Shown here: one piece after another, positions 1 through 12,706 of the stretch | Position numbering within the stretch: position 1 is the stretch's first letter | How the letters are laid out: every line of letters starts with the position of its first letter | Assembly: GCF_010093535.1 (NCBI RefSeq) | Contig: NW_022985163.1 | Span: 2,488,817-2,552,816 of the forward strand | Direction of reading: 5' to 3' | DNA from: Lindgomyces ingoldianus | Lineage: Eukaryota > Ascomycota > Dothideomycetes > Pleosporales > Lindgomycetaceae | Length of the DNA stretch: 64,000 bases | Position numbers and translations under genes: made by a program | Notes under the pieces: generated by a model | The model's database searches: none | Told to the model about the DNA's origin: nothing | The model's input: only the letters and a program-made list of their open reading frames with translations

Positions 1-647
1 TATTTGCCTTGAGTCTCGTCCATCCCGCAAGTTCAGGGATGTTGGGATTTGCTTCCAGCAGAGCGTCTTGTAGTGCCGACCTACACGCACTCTCATCCAT
101 ACGACATTTCGCCATGGTGGCCGCCCTTTTTCGGGAAGCTTCTTTAGATCCATATCCAGATCCAGATCTAGAACTAGAGGCTTTACGACGGGAGGGTGTT
201 GTCTTTCTAAATGTATGTGGTGGAAAGTCCAGACTTCGATCGCAAGCAAAGGAAAAATGCGGAGTGGAATCTTGATGCGGTTGTGGAGGTGAAGGTGGAG
301 AATTCAAGGTTGGAGAGTGCGCGGAAGATGAAGATCCAGAGTTAGAAGCAGAATATTGGTTCCGGGGTACGTCTGGCCGCAGCGGCGTAGAATTTGGCGT
401 TCCGAGGTAGACGCAAGAAGCTGGAGGACTTGAGGAATAGACTGAGGACGTGGCTGTATGTCCACCGAGCACCACCTTAAGCGACGGGAGTTGATGAGTT
501 GCCTCATGATGACTTACATTAGTTAGTCGTGCGTGTATCTAAAGGCTTGTGACAAGGAACTTACGTGACCGGCGCCGTGGCTCTGAAGGGTTTAGTAGCA
601 GAGCGCTCGGTCTTGAAAGAGGGCCTGAGTGATGGCGCCGAGTTCAT
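1..647 (-). CDS. Hypothetical low-complexity protein, 3' end beyond the window
   Basis: This is a partial gene whose 3' part lies off the left edge. Exon 1 is 565-647, starting at an ATG. A 52-nt intron (513-564) has a GTAAGT donor and a GACTAAC branch site close to its acceptor. Exon 2 runs from 512 to the window edge with no stop. A second possible acceptor slightly downstream would put the exon in a frame that stops at 304, so I chose the first. The roughly 198 visible residues are rich in Ser and Pro. A basic Ser/Arg block (KTTPSRRKASSSRSGSGYGS) comes next, and then a more ordered stretch containing ACRSALQDALLEANP. I recognise no domain and assign no function. The composition suggests a mostly disordered, possibly nuclear protein. 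Confidence is moderate that a gene exists and low on its role. Confidence 0.55.
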
Positions 648-2269
648 GTTAGCGAGTGATGGAGTAAGAAATTTAGGAACAGTTAAAGACAAGAGAAGGG
701 ACTGTTACAAAATAAAGCCACGAAGAGAGGCTCAGGAAAAACAGACTCCCAAACCCTTTTATACAACCCCAGTCACAAACATGGTAGAAATCAGAGCTAG
801 CTACGCGCGCATGTCGAAGCGGTACCTAAACTGTAAGGATTAATGATGCAATCCGCATCCACATCCACATCTTTTGACTGCACAAAACCATCTCTCCCGT
901 AGGCCTTCTTGAGCATGTTGTGCAACACGTGCGAAGGATAGCCCGCGACATGCTGCGCGCGCTAGACCGAGAATACATTTTTATGGGCAGACGCTTTCAT
1001 TCTTCTGTGCTCATGCATGGAGTGGAAGCCGGACCGAAGACGGCGAGACGGCCCCTTATGCTGTCCCCTGTCAAAGCACGGCACGGTCTCACAAGATTCC
1101 GCAAGGTTTGAGGCGGAGAAACGTTGCTTCTGAACTGCGTTACGTGAGTCTTGATTCATGAACAGAGCCGGTAACTATCGTTAATTTCTCTGCTCAATGG
1201 CGAAATCTTGATCACTTCTTACCTGGGCCTGCAGACGGCACCAAGCTAGCAGTCTCAGCAAAAAACTGACTGGAATAGCTAATAAAGTGAGATTTCTTCG
1301 AATTGTGGGCCACTATGTCTTCACAGCTCCATCCTGAGCTAACTAACCAATCACTCAGAGCTGTGCCCGCTGTCGTACAACAAAGTTGTATCATAACCGG
1401 CAGCATATCGGAGACTGGCGGGTACCACACCTAATCCATCGGAACGTGAGAAGGCACTGTCGTAGGCTGGTCACTGTGTGGTGGAGGAGCCCTAGGGCGG
1501 GTGACAGCAGCGGACCGCATCTCTGTTCAAGAAGCGCAGGTGGAAATACACCCCACTGTGTATCGTACACCTAACAAGAGGGTATGATAGATCTTGTAAA
1601 GGTATACGATATTGTAAAAGCAGACTATAGTACATATTTCCGACTTGGAACTTTCCATACCTAGGCTTTAACTTCCTCCAGAGGGTATAGAAGAAGGGTT
1701 CGTCAAGGTACGAGGAGGAAACTCCCTAAAGAGGTGGAGAAGAGGGGGTGTGCAAGTACTAAGCATCATATCGTACACTACAGGTTGGTTCGTGCAATCA
1801 GCATGCAAGCAATCCAACGCTAGCGCCATTGCCATAGCCAAGGAACCCTGGTCCGAAGATATCCAAAAGAACGACAAAAGACATAAAAAGCTGACTGTGA
1901 AGGAAGAGCTAATTGCTGACCACCCCAATTAACCTTCTTCAGACCAGTCTCTGTCTGCTCAGTGGAAAAGAAGCGACAATGTCTTCACTGACTGTCTCGT
2001 CCGCGGGGTAGGCCCCAAAGAAATCGGTCTCACAGAATTCGACCACGCTTGAATCGCATCGTCGTACGAAGGCGGGGCTCGCTCCTCGCGTGTGGGTTCA
2101 CTCGGAGGCAAAGATGAAGGAAAATCAGACGCAAGCTCGTATTGCTCCTCAGGCTGCATGCTTGTTAACTGACGTGTTGGTGGCGGCGAAGGTGCAGTCG
2201 GCTCGTACCACGTCTCCCTGCGCACGACGAATAAGTTAACAATTCCAGAGAGATGGGACTTCTTGCGAC
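648..2269. other. Intergenic region upstream of the left gene and downstream of rgd1
   Basis: No convincing gene. Small frames on both strands overlap each other, several begin at non-ATG codons, and none looks conserved. On the minus strand, 1959-2222 is open and preceded by a good intron 3' end (GTTAAC branch, GCGCAG acceptor). It would encode a Pro-rich piece with a PPSYDD motif, which could be an alternative tail of the RhoGAP gene (see findings). The rest probably holds the promoter of the left gene and the rgd1 3' region. Confidence 0.5.
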
Positions 2270-4600
2270 TTAATCTTCATCGAAGATCTGAAGAACATTG
2301 TCTAAGATAGTGATGATGACTCGAGCTTGAAGACCGGCATCTGCCATGTTGTTGCCCTTGTGGGGTCCCATAATTGAAGGCCTGGAAAGGGTTAGACGAG
2401 TTTTACGGACAGAAGTTTCAGTACTTACGCCCAACAAATGCCCAAATTGGCAGTGCTCATGCGGTTCACTTCTGAAGCCTGTTGTACACGGTATAGATGG
2501 AGGACGAGCGCCCGGAGAGTTGCATAGTTCGGGTCTGGGAGAGCGTTGATGAGCGCGTGCATTGAGTCGCGGCGCATAGTATCATCCTCGATGCGAGCGG
2601 CTTCAATGTACTTTGAGTAGAATTCACTTGTCAAGAGCGGATCAGGTAACTCGCGGAAGAACTGCTTCAGAAGTCCTGCCACGCTGTTGACGTCGTGTTG
2701 AAAAGCCTCGGGATTACGGAAGTCAACCTGAGATCCATCTGTAACGAATTAGTAAAATGGAGATAACTGTAATAAGAAATAGGACATACCGGTGTCGAAG
2801 AGCGCTTTCATGGCCTGGATGTGAGATGAAGTTCCCGGAATGCGATAGATGCCTTCTACTTCCAATCCATAGAGATCAACCGCCTGAATACACTGATACA
2901 CGACCATTGGTACTGGAGACCCGTCTCTCCTGAACAGTTCCTCAAGGTTGACGCCGAAGACAGGATTAACAGGAGGCGAAGAGCCACTGTACGTGACGCC
3001 AGCGGACTGCTGAGCCGTTGATTGTCCTACCGGCCCTCTTGGATAATCTGATTGGGGTTGAGAATATGGGTTCTGAGCTATAGGGGAATATGTCTGGGCG
3101 CCTGGGTATGTCGGCGCTGGAGGATTGTACTGCTGTTGTTGCTGGAGTCCGATGTTGTACGACTGGAAACTGGGTTGCTGCACAGGCTCAGGTTGAGCTG
3201 GGAGTTTGTATTGCTGCGGAGACTGTGTTGATTCAGGCTGAGGCTGGGGTTGCATAGAGAACGAAGACTGAGGCTGAGTTGATGGCATTTGCAGTGAAGT
3301 GCGAGTGTCATTAGAAGGGAGGGGTGTTGGTTTTGTTTGAGCCGGTGCAAGTGTTGGATGCTTCACATACTGCAGCTCAGAACGGACAGAGGGTATCTTG
3401 GAGGAGTGTTTCAGAATGAAGTCATCGAAGTCCTTGTCGTTGTTGATCTGGTAGATGACTTGATTCATACTTGGTGGCGGTTGCCCTGTGGTACCCCTGA
3501 GGCCTTGAGGACTGACGACCTGGCCATTATTGACGACCAATTTTTCGTTGAAAGAAGCTGGTAACGTGAGCCAGTCGCACAACCATTAGGGCTCTCGTTA
3601 ACATACCGTACTTCTGCATTTCCATAGTCAACGCAGCGTCGATCTCCTTGATGAGATCCACAAGCGCAGAAACAGCTTGCGGACGCGTTGTAGCCACCAA
3701 CTCTTTCCGATACAACTGTGCAGTCTGGACTTTGGACGAATAGTCTTGGTCTGCAGCCTGGACCTTACGATGCAAATCCTCCTCATGCTGCTGCGCCGAC
3801 TTAGGCCCCTTGAGCCCGAACTTCCTGCCCGCACCCGTGTCTCCGGTCTTGACACGATCTAGATCTTCGGCCAATTGATCGTATTTAGCCTTCGCCTTCT
3901 CCACCAGGGCCTCGGCGTCCTGGACCTTCTTCTCCGCGGTCAGACCCTGCTGCTTCCACGTCTTCCTACTGCCATCCATCTTGTTGGCCAGCTGCAGAAG
4001 ATTCTCGTGCATGGCGTGGAGGGCGAGTCCGAACTGGGTGCCATTGTCGGCGATGCGCTCGTTGGCGTGCATGACCTGCTCGAACTGGTGCTGGTAGCTC
4101 TCATGACGGGCCTCGGCCTTGCGGATATTGTCGAGGGTGAGTTTACTGAGCTTCTTTAGGTTGTTGGCATGCTCTTCTTCCATGGCACCGCGGCGCTTGA
4201 GAAAGCTCGCGAAGTCCTGAAACCGTTAGCAGGGGGTGATATAGCAGCGGGATGGAGGAGCTGACTCTTGCGCTAGCAACGCTGGCTTTAAGGCGATTGA
4301 GGAGGGTGTTGACGCCAATCTATCTATCGTTAGTAGGATACTACGGAAGGGCATTGGAAAGCATACGTCGGAGTAGAGGACATCCTGAACGGCCTTCTGT
4401 GTCTGCGGATCAGGACTATCTTGTTGCTTCGACGGTTCCGGCGGCTGGACAGGGGGCGCTGGTCCTGGGCCATTGACAGGCGACACGGTCGCGCCATCTG
4501 CATGGCCATTGCCGTTAGCAGCGGCGGTGCTAGAGAAGTCTGGATTGAAGCCGCTGTCATTGCTCTCCACAGGCGGAAGCGTAGGTGGGAGGGTAGACAT
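2270..4600 (-). CDS. rgd1: F-BAR and RhoGAP domain protein (Rgd1 family)
   Basis: Six exons (4367-4600, 4266-4319, 3607-4216, 2790-3557, 2429-2738, 2270-2381) give 695 residues. Order of parts: a disordered Pro/Asn-rich N-terminus; an F-BAR/FCH region from about residue 80 to 300 (DIGVNTLLNRLKASVASAR, then EEEHANNLKKLSKLT); a Gln/Pro-rich linker; and a RhoGAP domain from about 500 to 690. The GAP domain shows the arginine-finger motif GIYRIPGTSS, RELPDPLL and the NLGICWAPSIMGP block. F-BAR domains bind curved plasma membrane, and Rgd1 in yeast stimulates GTP hydrolysis by Rho3 and Rho4 during polarised growth. The second intron uses the less common donor GTCAGC, supported by the conserved join SVASAR/DFASFLKRRG. 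The ATG at 4600 is the first in frame. The stop after IFDED fits the end of the GAP domain, though an alternative tail is possible. Confidence 0.9.
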
Positions 4601-4950
4601 GGCTGCGGTGGGAGCGAGCCCGTCGGATACACGCGTGTGAGGATCAGTCGCGAGGTCGCGGGAAGAAAGGGCAGGGTAAGGACAGAAGTTGGTCGATGTA
4701 GCAGATGTGATGTGGCAAAGGGAAGCAACGACATGGAGGTCAAGCTTTCGGGCGGCGGGCCTCGTGTGCATGGGCCATCAAGGAACCGTGCCAGCAGCGA
4801 CCATCCGCATCACCCGTCAATGCCGTCCGCCTGCCATTCATTCCACTGCCGCCCTACGTTTCTGATACAGACGCCCGCGTTTCTCTACCTCCATCAAGCC
4901 CCCCCCTAGCTTGGATCCCTCTGAGGAGCAAATCCCTTCCAATTTCCAGA
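4601..4950. promoter_or_regulatory. Shared divergent promoter of rgd1 and the split-barrel gene
   Basis: This is the 350-bp gap between two divergent start codons. It must contain both 5' leaders and core promoters. I see pyrimidine-rich tracts just ahead of the plus-strand start but no clear TATA box or specific factor site. Confidence 0.5.
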
Positions 4951-5886
4951 ATGGCTTCCGCCACACCAGCCGAGGCCTCCACTACGTCACCCGAGATATC
5001 CACCTCCCTCCCAGAGGAAGTCATAACATGTCTTCAAAACGCGCGGTTTGTAGGTACACTTTATTTAGTGGTCTTTCCAAATTTTACCCCCTGTATATCT
5101 ACTCTCTCTCGTGCTTTCTTGGTCGCTCTATTTCTTGCGCTTCAACTCTACTACTGATTGCAACTCCGAATGCCCTCTTCTACACCAATGTTAACAACCA
5201 CTAACCCCCCACCCCAGCTCCACCTAGCAACCTGCTCCCATAATACCCCGCATATCTCCCTCATGAACTACACCTACCTCCCCTCCACTCCCTACACATC
5301 TACACCCACCATAATAATGACCACTCCCCCCTCCTCCCTAAAATACACAAACCTAGCCTCCAACCCACTCGTCTCGCTGCTCGTCCACGACTGGATATCG
5401 CACCGCCCGCCCACCCTCTCGCGACCTGGCCGCAGTCCCTCACCGCCCGCTACCCGAGGCGGGCCAGGCGGTGTCCGCTCTGGCAGTCTCGCAGAATTGT
5501 TGCTGGGCATGAATACCGCCAGTCTCAGTCGGATTAGCGCGACAATTAATGGGATTGCTGAGATTGTGGAGCAGGGGAGCGAGGCGGAGAATTGGTATCG
5601 TGCGCAGCATTTGGCGAATAATACGTTTGGCCCTGCGGATGAGGATAATTTCTCGTCGTCACCGGTTGGTGGGGGGTTGTGGCGAGGTCTTGGCGGAAGG
5701 GAGAGCGGGGCTGGGGAAGAGGAGCTGCGGGAGGGGGATGGTGGGACCAGGTGTTATGTTGAGGGGGAGGAGGTGAGGGTTGTGGTGGTTAAGATTAGGG
5801 ATGGGAGGATTGCAGATTGGAAAGGTCAGGTGCGGGATTGGGTTGTTAGAGGAGGGGGAGAAGGGGAGCTTGCGAATGGGGTGTGA
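4951..5886 (+). CDS. Pyridoxamine 5'-phosphate oxidase-like flavin split-barrel protein
   Basis: Two exons (4951-5049, 5218-5886) encode 255 residues. The 168-nt intron has a GTAGGT donor and an acceptor after a C-rich tract. Splicing joins EEVITCLQNARF to LHLATCSHNTPHISLMNYTY, which rebuilds the conserved N-terminal strand of the PNPOx-like family, followed by STPTIIMTTP and NPLVSLLVHDWISHRPP. The pattern resembles the yeast YLR456W/YPR172W proteins, which bind FMN but are not established as vitamin B6 oxidases. The C-terminal half has a Gly/Glu-rich insertion before a final strand (EEVRVVVVKIRDGRI). I infer a cytosolic flavin-binding protein of uncertain substrate. There is no targeting signal. 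The ATG at 4951 sits 40 nt downstream of another in a different frame, and the chosen one alone gives the conserved frame. Confidence 0.85.
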
Positions 5887-6535
5887 GATGTGGGCAGTGT
5901 ACTACAGAGCAGTCTGTTGTTTGGTAGCATGGGAGAGAGAAGTTCTGGCACAAACGCAGGCCGAGCAGAGTAGAGATGCCAAGCGAAGGCTCTTCAAACA
6001 ATCAGGCACAACCGACAGACCGACAAACATAATTGTCAGGGTTAGTTCAGAATGGAGAAGTATATGTTTATCTCCCACACTCAATCCGTCCACCAAAATC
6101 CAACAAGCACAACCTCATCAGATCCCATCTCAAACTGCCTTTGATTAAAGGAAAGGGGTTGAGCTTTGCCCACTCCTCGTTGCTTCACGAAGAACAACGC
6201 AACAGGATGCAAACCATCATTCCGCATCCTGTTGACGTCCTCCCTCAACCTAGCAAGAAATTCAGTAACTCAAATCTATCTTGATCATCTTCCGTGATAT
6301 GTAATGGTATGCTTTACACAACCCTACCACCATCTATCTACTCCTATTCCCTGATATTGACATCTCCACACCAAGAATATTTTTACAACCAGCCTGGCAA
6401 TCCCATAACGCTCTCTCTCATATATAAATGCTGTCTACATACACAAATGATACTAACCCCCATTCTAGGTAGATGGCCTAAAACATATCCGCACCTCGTT
6501 CGTCGACCGAGGCCGTAAAGACAAAGACAAAAGGA

Positions 6536-6574
<39 letters not shown>

Positions 6575-6887
6575 GCGCATACCATGCAGCCACCCACCCA
6601 CCCACCCACCAGAAACGCCACATCCTCGTCCATCTGATGAGATCGCCCATCTGGATCGTGATCGATCGACACCAAGAAACTATAGATGCATGCAAAGGCC
6701 AGTCCAATCATACACCGGACCAAACCTTAAGAATCAAAACATAACGCCGCCGCTGGAACGCTTGAAATAAATAAATCCAAAGACACATATCCAATATCCA
6801 AGTAACTCTGTCCCGGAAATAGTAGTATAAAGAATGTCGAGAAATCGTGGGTACGTATGATGCCGTAGATAGATTGTTCGTTCCTTC
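5887..6887. other. Convergent 3' intergenic region with simple repeats
   Basis: It lies between the ends of two convergent genes and is expected to hold both polyadenylation regions. It contains an AC dinucleotide tract and just after it a CCCA tetranucleotide run (about 6590-6611). The small frames here are translations of those repeats or of AT-rich trailer sequence. No gene is supported. Confidence 0.6.
6539..6571. repeat. (AC)16 microsatellite
   Basis: An uninterrupted run of about 16 AC units lies in the 3' intergenic region. A short CCCA repeat follows 20 bp downstream. Such tracts are usually length-variable between strains. Confidence 0.95.
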
Positions 6888-9800
6888 CTATACCTTCCTC
6901 GCCCCAAACAAACTCAAACTAATCGCTGTCTCATTCCCTGCCGGATTGCCCCCACTCTCGGGCAAAACCTCCCATCTTCTTAGCACAAACGGCAACTGCC
7001 TCATCTCCGGTTTTTCTTGTTTCGCTAGGCCCTGCTTGCCCGCCAAACCGACGGCACTCTGTGCCTGTGGCTGAGATTGAGAAGTTGAGGAAGCTTGTCG
7101 TTGGAGTTGAACGGGCGAAGGTTGTGTAGCGCGCTGCTGTGCTAGTCCTTGCATCTGCTGCATCTGCTGCATCTGCTGTAATTGGCTCTGGGTGGGATTT
7201 TGCCCGATATTAGAGCCTATGCGTTGGAATTGTGGGGGTAGTTTGTTGTGTTGGGAGTGTTGTGAGTATTGGGGATACATGCGAGCCTGAGCCTGGGCCT
7301 GCATTTGCTGCTGCTGCTGCTGCTGTTGGCTCATTGAACGCTGAATGGGGGAGGGACTTGGCGATTGATGTTGTTGAGTTTGATGATGAGGAGACTGCCC
7401 GTAGCCTGCCTGTGATGGTTGCGATTGTTGTGAGGACGAGGTCTGTGGAGTGAGAGAAGGAGTGACTGGTTTTGTGAGCGCAAGCCAGCCGTCCAGAGGG
7501 GGCGCCGAGCCGAAGATAAAAGCACAACGAGGGTCTTCCATGGGCTTCGCAGTCTCGAGCTTGTATAGATGAGCCCGGACTTCATCCGAAACTTCATCCG
7601 AAAGAACCGCGGCGACATCGAAGATGTATTCGGACATGGAAGCATAGTTCCGGAGGGCTGGGTGAGTGAAGAGAGAACGAAGGCTCAATAGTAGAGCGGC
7701 TTGATGTTGGCTCCCCGCCTTGCTTGATAGCATCGAATCTTGTACAACTATGAGACGCAGTAGTGCGTGTAGCCTTGATAAGTTAGCAAGCGCACTTTGA
7801 TCTCGAAGAAGACAACATACCATGGAGAAAGTTGAGATACCACAGGCGAGACATTCTTCATTACAGCATCACTATAATCATTCGGCATACCCAGTATTTC
7901 AGACATCCCCTTTAGTCTTTCAGCGACAGAGGCGAAAAAAGAAGACTGTCCATCCCCCGAAACCCCCGAAGCTGTTAAATCTATGACTGTTAAGAACTTT
8001 TGAACTAAAGCTTCATTGTCACTGCTGAAATTCTGAGGCTCAAGCATGGTGGGGCTGCTGAGGAAAGTAGAGGCATTGAGAATTTTTCGTTCTGCGTGCT
8101 CACGAATCTGTTCATATCAGTCCATCAGTTCATTTAACTTCTTGATCTGTTTCATACCTTGCAGGTCAGGTCTGTGTCAAGTCCAGCAACTAGGTCCGAC
8201 CACGGTGATTCGTTCTTCTCTACTGCCGCTTTAATGGCTTCGAGAAATGCATTGGAAATCTCCTCGGCAGATGAGTCGCACATAGCGGAGAATTGTCGAA
8301 TCTCTAACTGGCAGAATGGAAGACTTAAATCATTGGCAGAATCAATGACTGCATAAACCTGTTGCTCTAAGCTCTTCTGAGTGAGTTCTGCATGGATTGT
8401 TAGAAATGCTATGTGTGGATCAAGGCACATGGATCACAAACCTAGGTGGTCGGCCGGATCTAGGAGGCCATCAAGCAATGACTTGAGTCGAGAATTTAGA
8501 ATCCCTGCGGGGGAGCGTACCCCAACACCAAGTGATCTGGACAGGAGCTGTATATCGCTCACGGCAAAGTGTCGAAGGACGGAACGGAGACGGTTACTTG
8601 AGAGTAGGTTGGTGATTTGGTTAGCTAGTGCCGGGGAGAGCTGTCGTGAGGATGCTTCAAGTGTATCATGGATGACTTGGAGAATGCGACCATCTGAACC
8701 CTGACAGAGCTTGCGCTGCTCCAGGCGAAATCTGTAGGCATCCTGTGGCTGACAAAGTCGACTGAGCTGTTCAGATGGTAGGAGCGCATTCAAGACTTCC
8801 ACACTCATTCTGAGAATCCCCTCGTCGCTGCTCGCTTTTCGTCCATTCATGCATCGCCTAGAAATCTCGAGAAATTGAAGCAAGGACAGGCAGCCAGACA
8901 CGACCAAAGGGGGAAGGGCAACAAGGATCAACTTTCCTCGGTGCTTGTTCAACAATGAACTCAACCAATCGGACAAAATTTTCTCAAAAGCTTTTTCGTC
9001 AAAGCTGCGCAGGCGATAGAACCACGGTCCTAGGTTCTCGGATTGAACAGAGCCGGCGCTGAGCTGTTCTTCTAGCCGAAATGCCATCTTGCCAAAGACT
9101 CGCATCATGACTTGCTGGTCCATGCTAGTGCCACTGGAGAGAATACGGTCAATCTCATCATCCGTATCCATAGCAGTATCCATATTGTCAGAGGCTGGAG
9201 AACAAGCTGCTAGTGAATTCTTTTGCTCGGATCGACTGAGATCATATCCGAGCATCAGCAGAAGTTGCTCGTCCGCTCGCGCCGCACGGGCAACGTCCAT
9301 AAGAGAAACTAGTAATTCTCGCTCGGGGAACCGAACCGTTCTAATTGCAGCGTATCTCATCGCAATCTTTTGGAACAGAGGTTTAAAGGCTCCGATGGCA
9401 CTGAAAGCCTTGTAGTGGAAATGGAGAGTGTCCGCGACGGAGGTAAGTACATTGGTGTCCAAGGAAGTGGCAGCTAACCCTAGAACGTCTGCAAGAACAG
9501 AAAGATCGTCGAAGTCTTCTAGATAAGACCTTATGGCATGAAAGTCTTGGGCAGAGATTGTGCAAACGGGTCCAGGCTCCTCTATGGATGGGTCCTTGGT
9601 GGGCACACGTTCAACAAGCTCTACATTTGCAGCGACTTGCTGCCGTAACCATATGCCTAATTCTAATCGGACCGTCGAGCTGACACTTGTAAGGTTGACT
9701 TCTGTTGACGGACCAAAATAATCTGCCGTATCGAATAGATCCGGAATTCGCTGCTGGATACAGGATTGGGCGTTGCAAATCATCTGGTCTTCTAGTTCGG

Positions 9801-11956
9801 TAGAGTAAGCAGAGCCGTGTAGGAGTGTGCTCCGCAAGTTGAGTATTTGTTCAGAGAGACCACTGAGAGGGATTTCCGAGATGAGTCGTAATGGCCATGC
9901 CGCAGGTGAAGAATTCTTGCTTAGCGAGCCAGTTGCAATTAACCACTGCAGGTACCTTCCAACGGAAAATGTCTTGGAGCGGACTAATTCGGCGATGATT
10001 CGAAATACGTTGCGAGGGTCAACATTTCTTCTCGAAGCCACTGAATGAAGGTGAGAAAGGATGGCGTCGTCAATGTCGGCTCCCAGTTGGCTCCATTTGC
10101 GTATGACCCGAGTGACCAAGTAGAGTCTATGAGATCCTTCACGGTGTACTGATGATGCCCATCGAAGGGCAACGGAGATGAGATTCCGAGGGTCTGGAAC
10201 CTGTTCTATACACTGATAGGCAAGTGTTTCGATGCTAATGCCGCCAATATAATCCACAGAGTCGAGTAAGGACAGTACTTGTCGAGTTGAGTCATGGATG
10301 CTAGCAGCGGTATTGCTAGACGAGCGAACCAACCGCCTGTTCCTGCGATCTAAACTTTCTATGACGTGAATCACCCGCGGATAAGGACGCTTTTCGACAA
10401 GACGGCGGAGAATAATGGCATGCCTATCCCACGACTTTGGGAGAAGCAAGCAGGCTGAGCTGGTGGAAAGAAGTTTGACGATCGTATTCTCGAGGAGTTC
10501 AAGGACAGGGGAGACCTGGTCTGGCTCGAGCTGATATTGCTACCATGGTTGTAAGCAAAGAAAGACGAGACCAGGCTGGGGGGTTAGATCATACCTTTTC
10601 CGCATGCGTGAGCAATGACTCTCCTAGGCGTTTGCCTCTGCGGCGACAGCAGGTCAGGCCGCCCCAATATACGGAAACAAGAAGAAGCCATAGAAATAAC
10701 CTTTCGGCAGGGCAGGACTCGAGATTCTTGAGCAACCAGTCAAGAAAATGATCCACTTCAAGCAGGTGCTCTTTGTACAGGTGGGTCGCAAGTTGCAGTG
10801 CATATGTTATCCTCGGCTTCCATTCCTGCTGGCCTATAGTTGCAATTGTGCTGTCGAGAAACTGTTCCACGGCACTCGTCCAGCCCCTAACCCAAGTTAT
10901 GGTGCCGGCTTGGCCTTTGCGTTTGTGTGAGCGCATCTCGTTGATACCAACACACTTGGCTAGCCACATGGCTCGAGGAATTGGAATGTTCTTGTTGAGA
11001 CATTGTTCCAGTAGCCCTTTGCCATTGATGCCATGTGGGATGGTGCGGCTTAGCCTTCGCAAACTCACGGTAGGATTCGCCAAATCGTGCAACCATGTCT
11101 CTCGAGTGGATTCTCTGAGCGTAAGCCGTGGCGGCGGCTTAAACGTGTTTGCTGTAGTGAGACGACCACAAGACTGCCGCTTCTCAAGGACCGCAACGAA
11201 TAGCGTGGACAGCGTTGAGAGCCCAGACTTGTTCTTCAGGTTTGACCACAGCGACGGCCGGGCCGTATTTGTCTCGTTCATGATCTGCGGCTTGTTGCTT
11301 ATACCAGCCTTCACCAAACTCTCGGACAGCGTATCCTCGGGATGATTACCCGACCATGGGAAGAGGTCAGCAGTTTCTGCAACGCTGGTGTTAGCAATAG
11401 TCCTTGAAAGGGCCTTCTCACACTTACTTCCGCCTGGGAACAGCATCGCCGGCGCAGGAGCATCGGTGCCGGGGGCTTTGACCGCCGCCTCACCCTTAAC
11501 GCCGGTCCCACCGGGTACGATGCGTCGAAGTTGCGAACCATCACCGGGGAGGGAGGCGCCCGGTCTTGGAGGGACTGGCAGGTTTGTTCCCACGCCCACA
11601 GGCGGTCCACGGGGTGAGTAGAGGGGTTGCTCCGGGCCATTGCTTGCGAGGGTGCTGAAGAAGAGTTGTGGTTTCCCCCGTGGTGGAGGCCTGTTCTGGT
11701 CGCTGGTCGCAGTCTGTATACCTTCGAGGAATCCAGGCTTCGGCCTGGCGAGTCCCACGCCTCGAGTCTTGCTTAGTGTTGCCTCCGCGGACCGCCGCTG
11801 CTCCTCGAGGGTGGGATCGATGCAGTCTTGCAGTGGGACATTCTGGGGATTGTTGGATGGCTTCGAGGGCCGGCACCAGACTTGAGCCCGTGCAGGACCT
11901 CCACTCCCGCGATACTGGAGAGACTCTTGAATCCCCGGGCCAGGACGAGAAGTCAT
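6888..11956 (-). CDS. srb8: Mediator complex kinase-module subunit Med12 (Srb8)
   Basis: Six exons (11428-11956, 10595-11376, 8442-10539, 8158-8387, 7821-8107, 6888-7773) encode 1603 residues, the expected size for fungal Med12. Med12 is a nuclear scaffold that activates the Cdk8/cyclin C kinase and lets the module bind and restrain core Mediator. The N-terminal domain is clear: ADLFPWSGNHPEDTLSESLV, then NTARPSLWSNLKNKSGL and LRRLSRTIPHGINGKGLLEQ. A long helical region follows. The last exon holds a poly-Gln, Gln/Ser-rich region (CAG repeats near 7310) and ends in the conserved block LPFVLRRWEVLPESGG. Introns are 47-55 nt. The first (11377-11427) is 51 nt and has no in-frame stop, so retention would only insert 17 residues. 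All splice phases agree. Confidence 0.95.
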
Positions 11957-12706
11957 CGCACCGAGAGCGAATTCATGGTCCTAGGAGAGGCCGGGTCGAG
12001 TCGAGCTGGGAGGCAAGGCGCGAGGAGGGCAGGGAAGCAGCAGCAGCGGCATGTGCGGTGGGCGAGAACGTGGTACAGGACAACAGATGCAAATCGAAGT
12101 AGAGGGGAGGCGGACAGCGAGGGAGCAGACCGGCGAAGTGAGGGTTGAGTTATCTTACGAATCGGGCACGACGACAGGGAAGGACAGTGCGGATCAGCCG
12201 TACGAGCCGATGTGCCAGGTGGGCCAGCTGGGGGCTTCTTCCTTTCCAGCACCCCCCAGAGCCGTGCACTGGAACCACTGATAAAAGGCCGACCGCCGGC
12301 GCCATCCAGCAAAACGACTTCCATATTGCCGCCTGCGGGCGTGCATCATGCACGTTAATGGGCAGCAGCCTCGATAGTAGCCAAAGCATCCACAGCAGCA
12401 ACAATACACCCACAGGCGTCAGGCACCACACCCATCTTTTCTGCTCGCAACGAGAGAGTCTTCACCCCGTTGACTACGGGCAAGCAATGTCCCTGCTGAT
12501 GTGATTGGTGGCGGCTTCGGCGGCGGCTGGATGCCGCTCTCGCTTCTGTGTGACATTCCCAGTCGTCCATGTCCTCGGAGCTAGAACCCTCTATCTAGCA
12601 CCACGACAACACCATCTCACACCATACATCGTGACCTCTTACCGTCAACCGCCGTCTAAAGGCCTCTACCGGCATCTCCGCTCCATCCACGGAGCACCTG
12701 ACTGAG
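11957..12706. promoter_or_regulatory. Divergent promoter region between MED12 and Asterix
   Basis: This 750-bp gap separates two divergent starts. It is GC-rich next to MED12 (purine-rich on the plus strand, 12000-12180), with a CT-rich leader before the Asterix ATG. Short overlapping frames on both strands show no conserved protein features. I see no definite TATA box. Confidence 0.5.

Noticed and set aside
1668..1928. Overlapping 60-86 codon frames on both strands
   Set aside because: The minus-strand frame begins at TTG, and neither has conserved sequence or a promoter-like setting.
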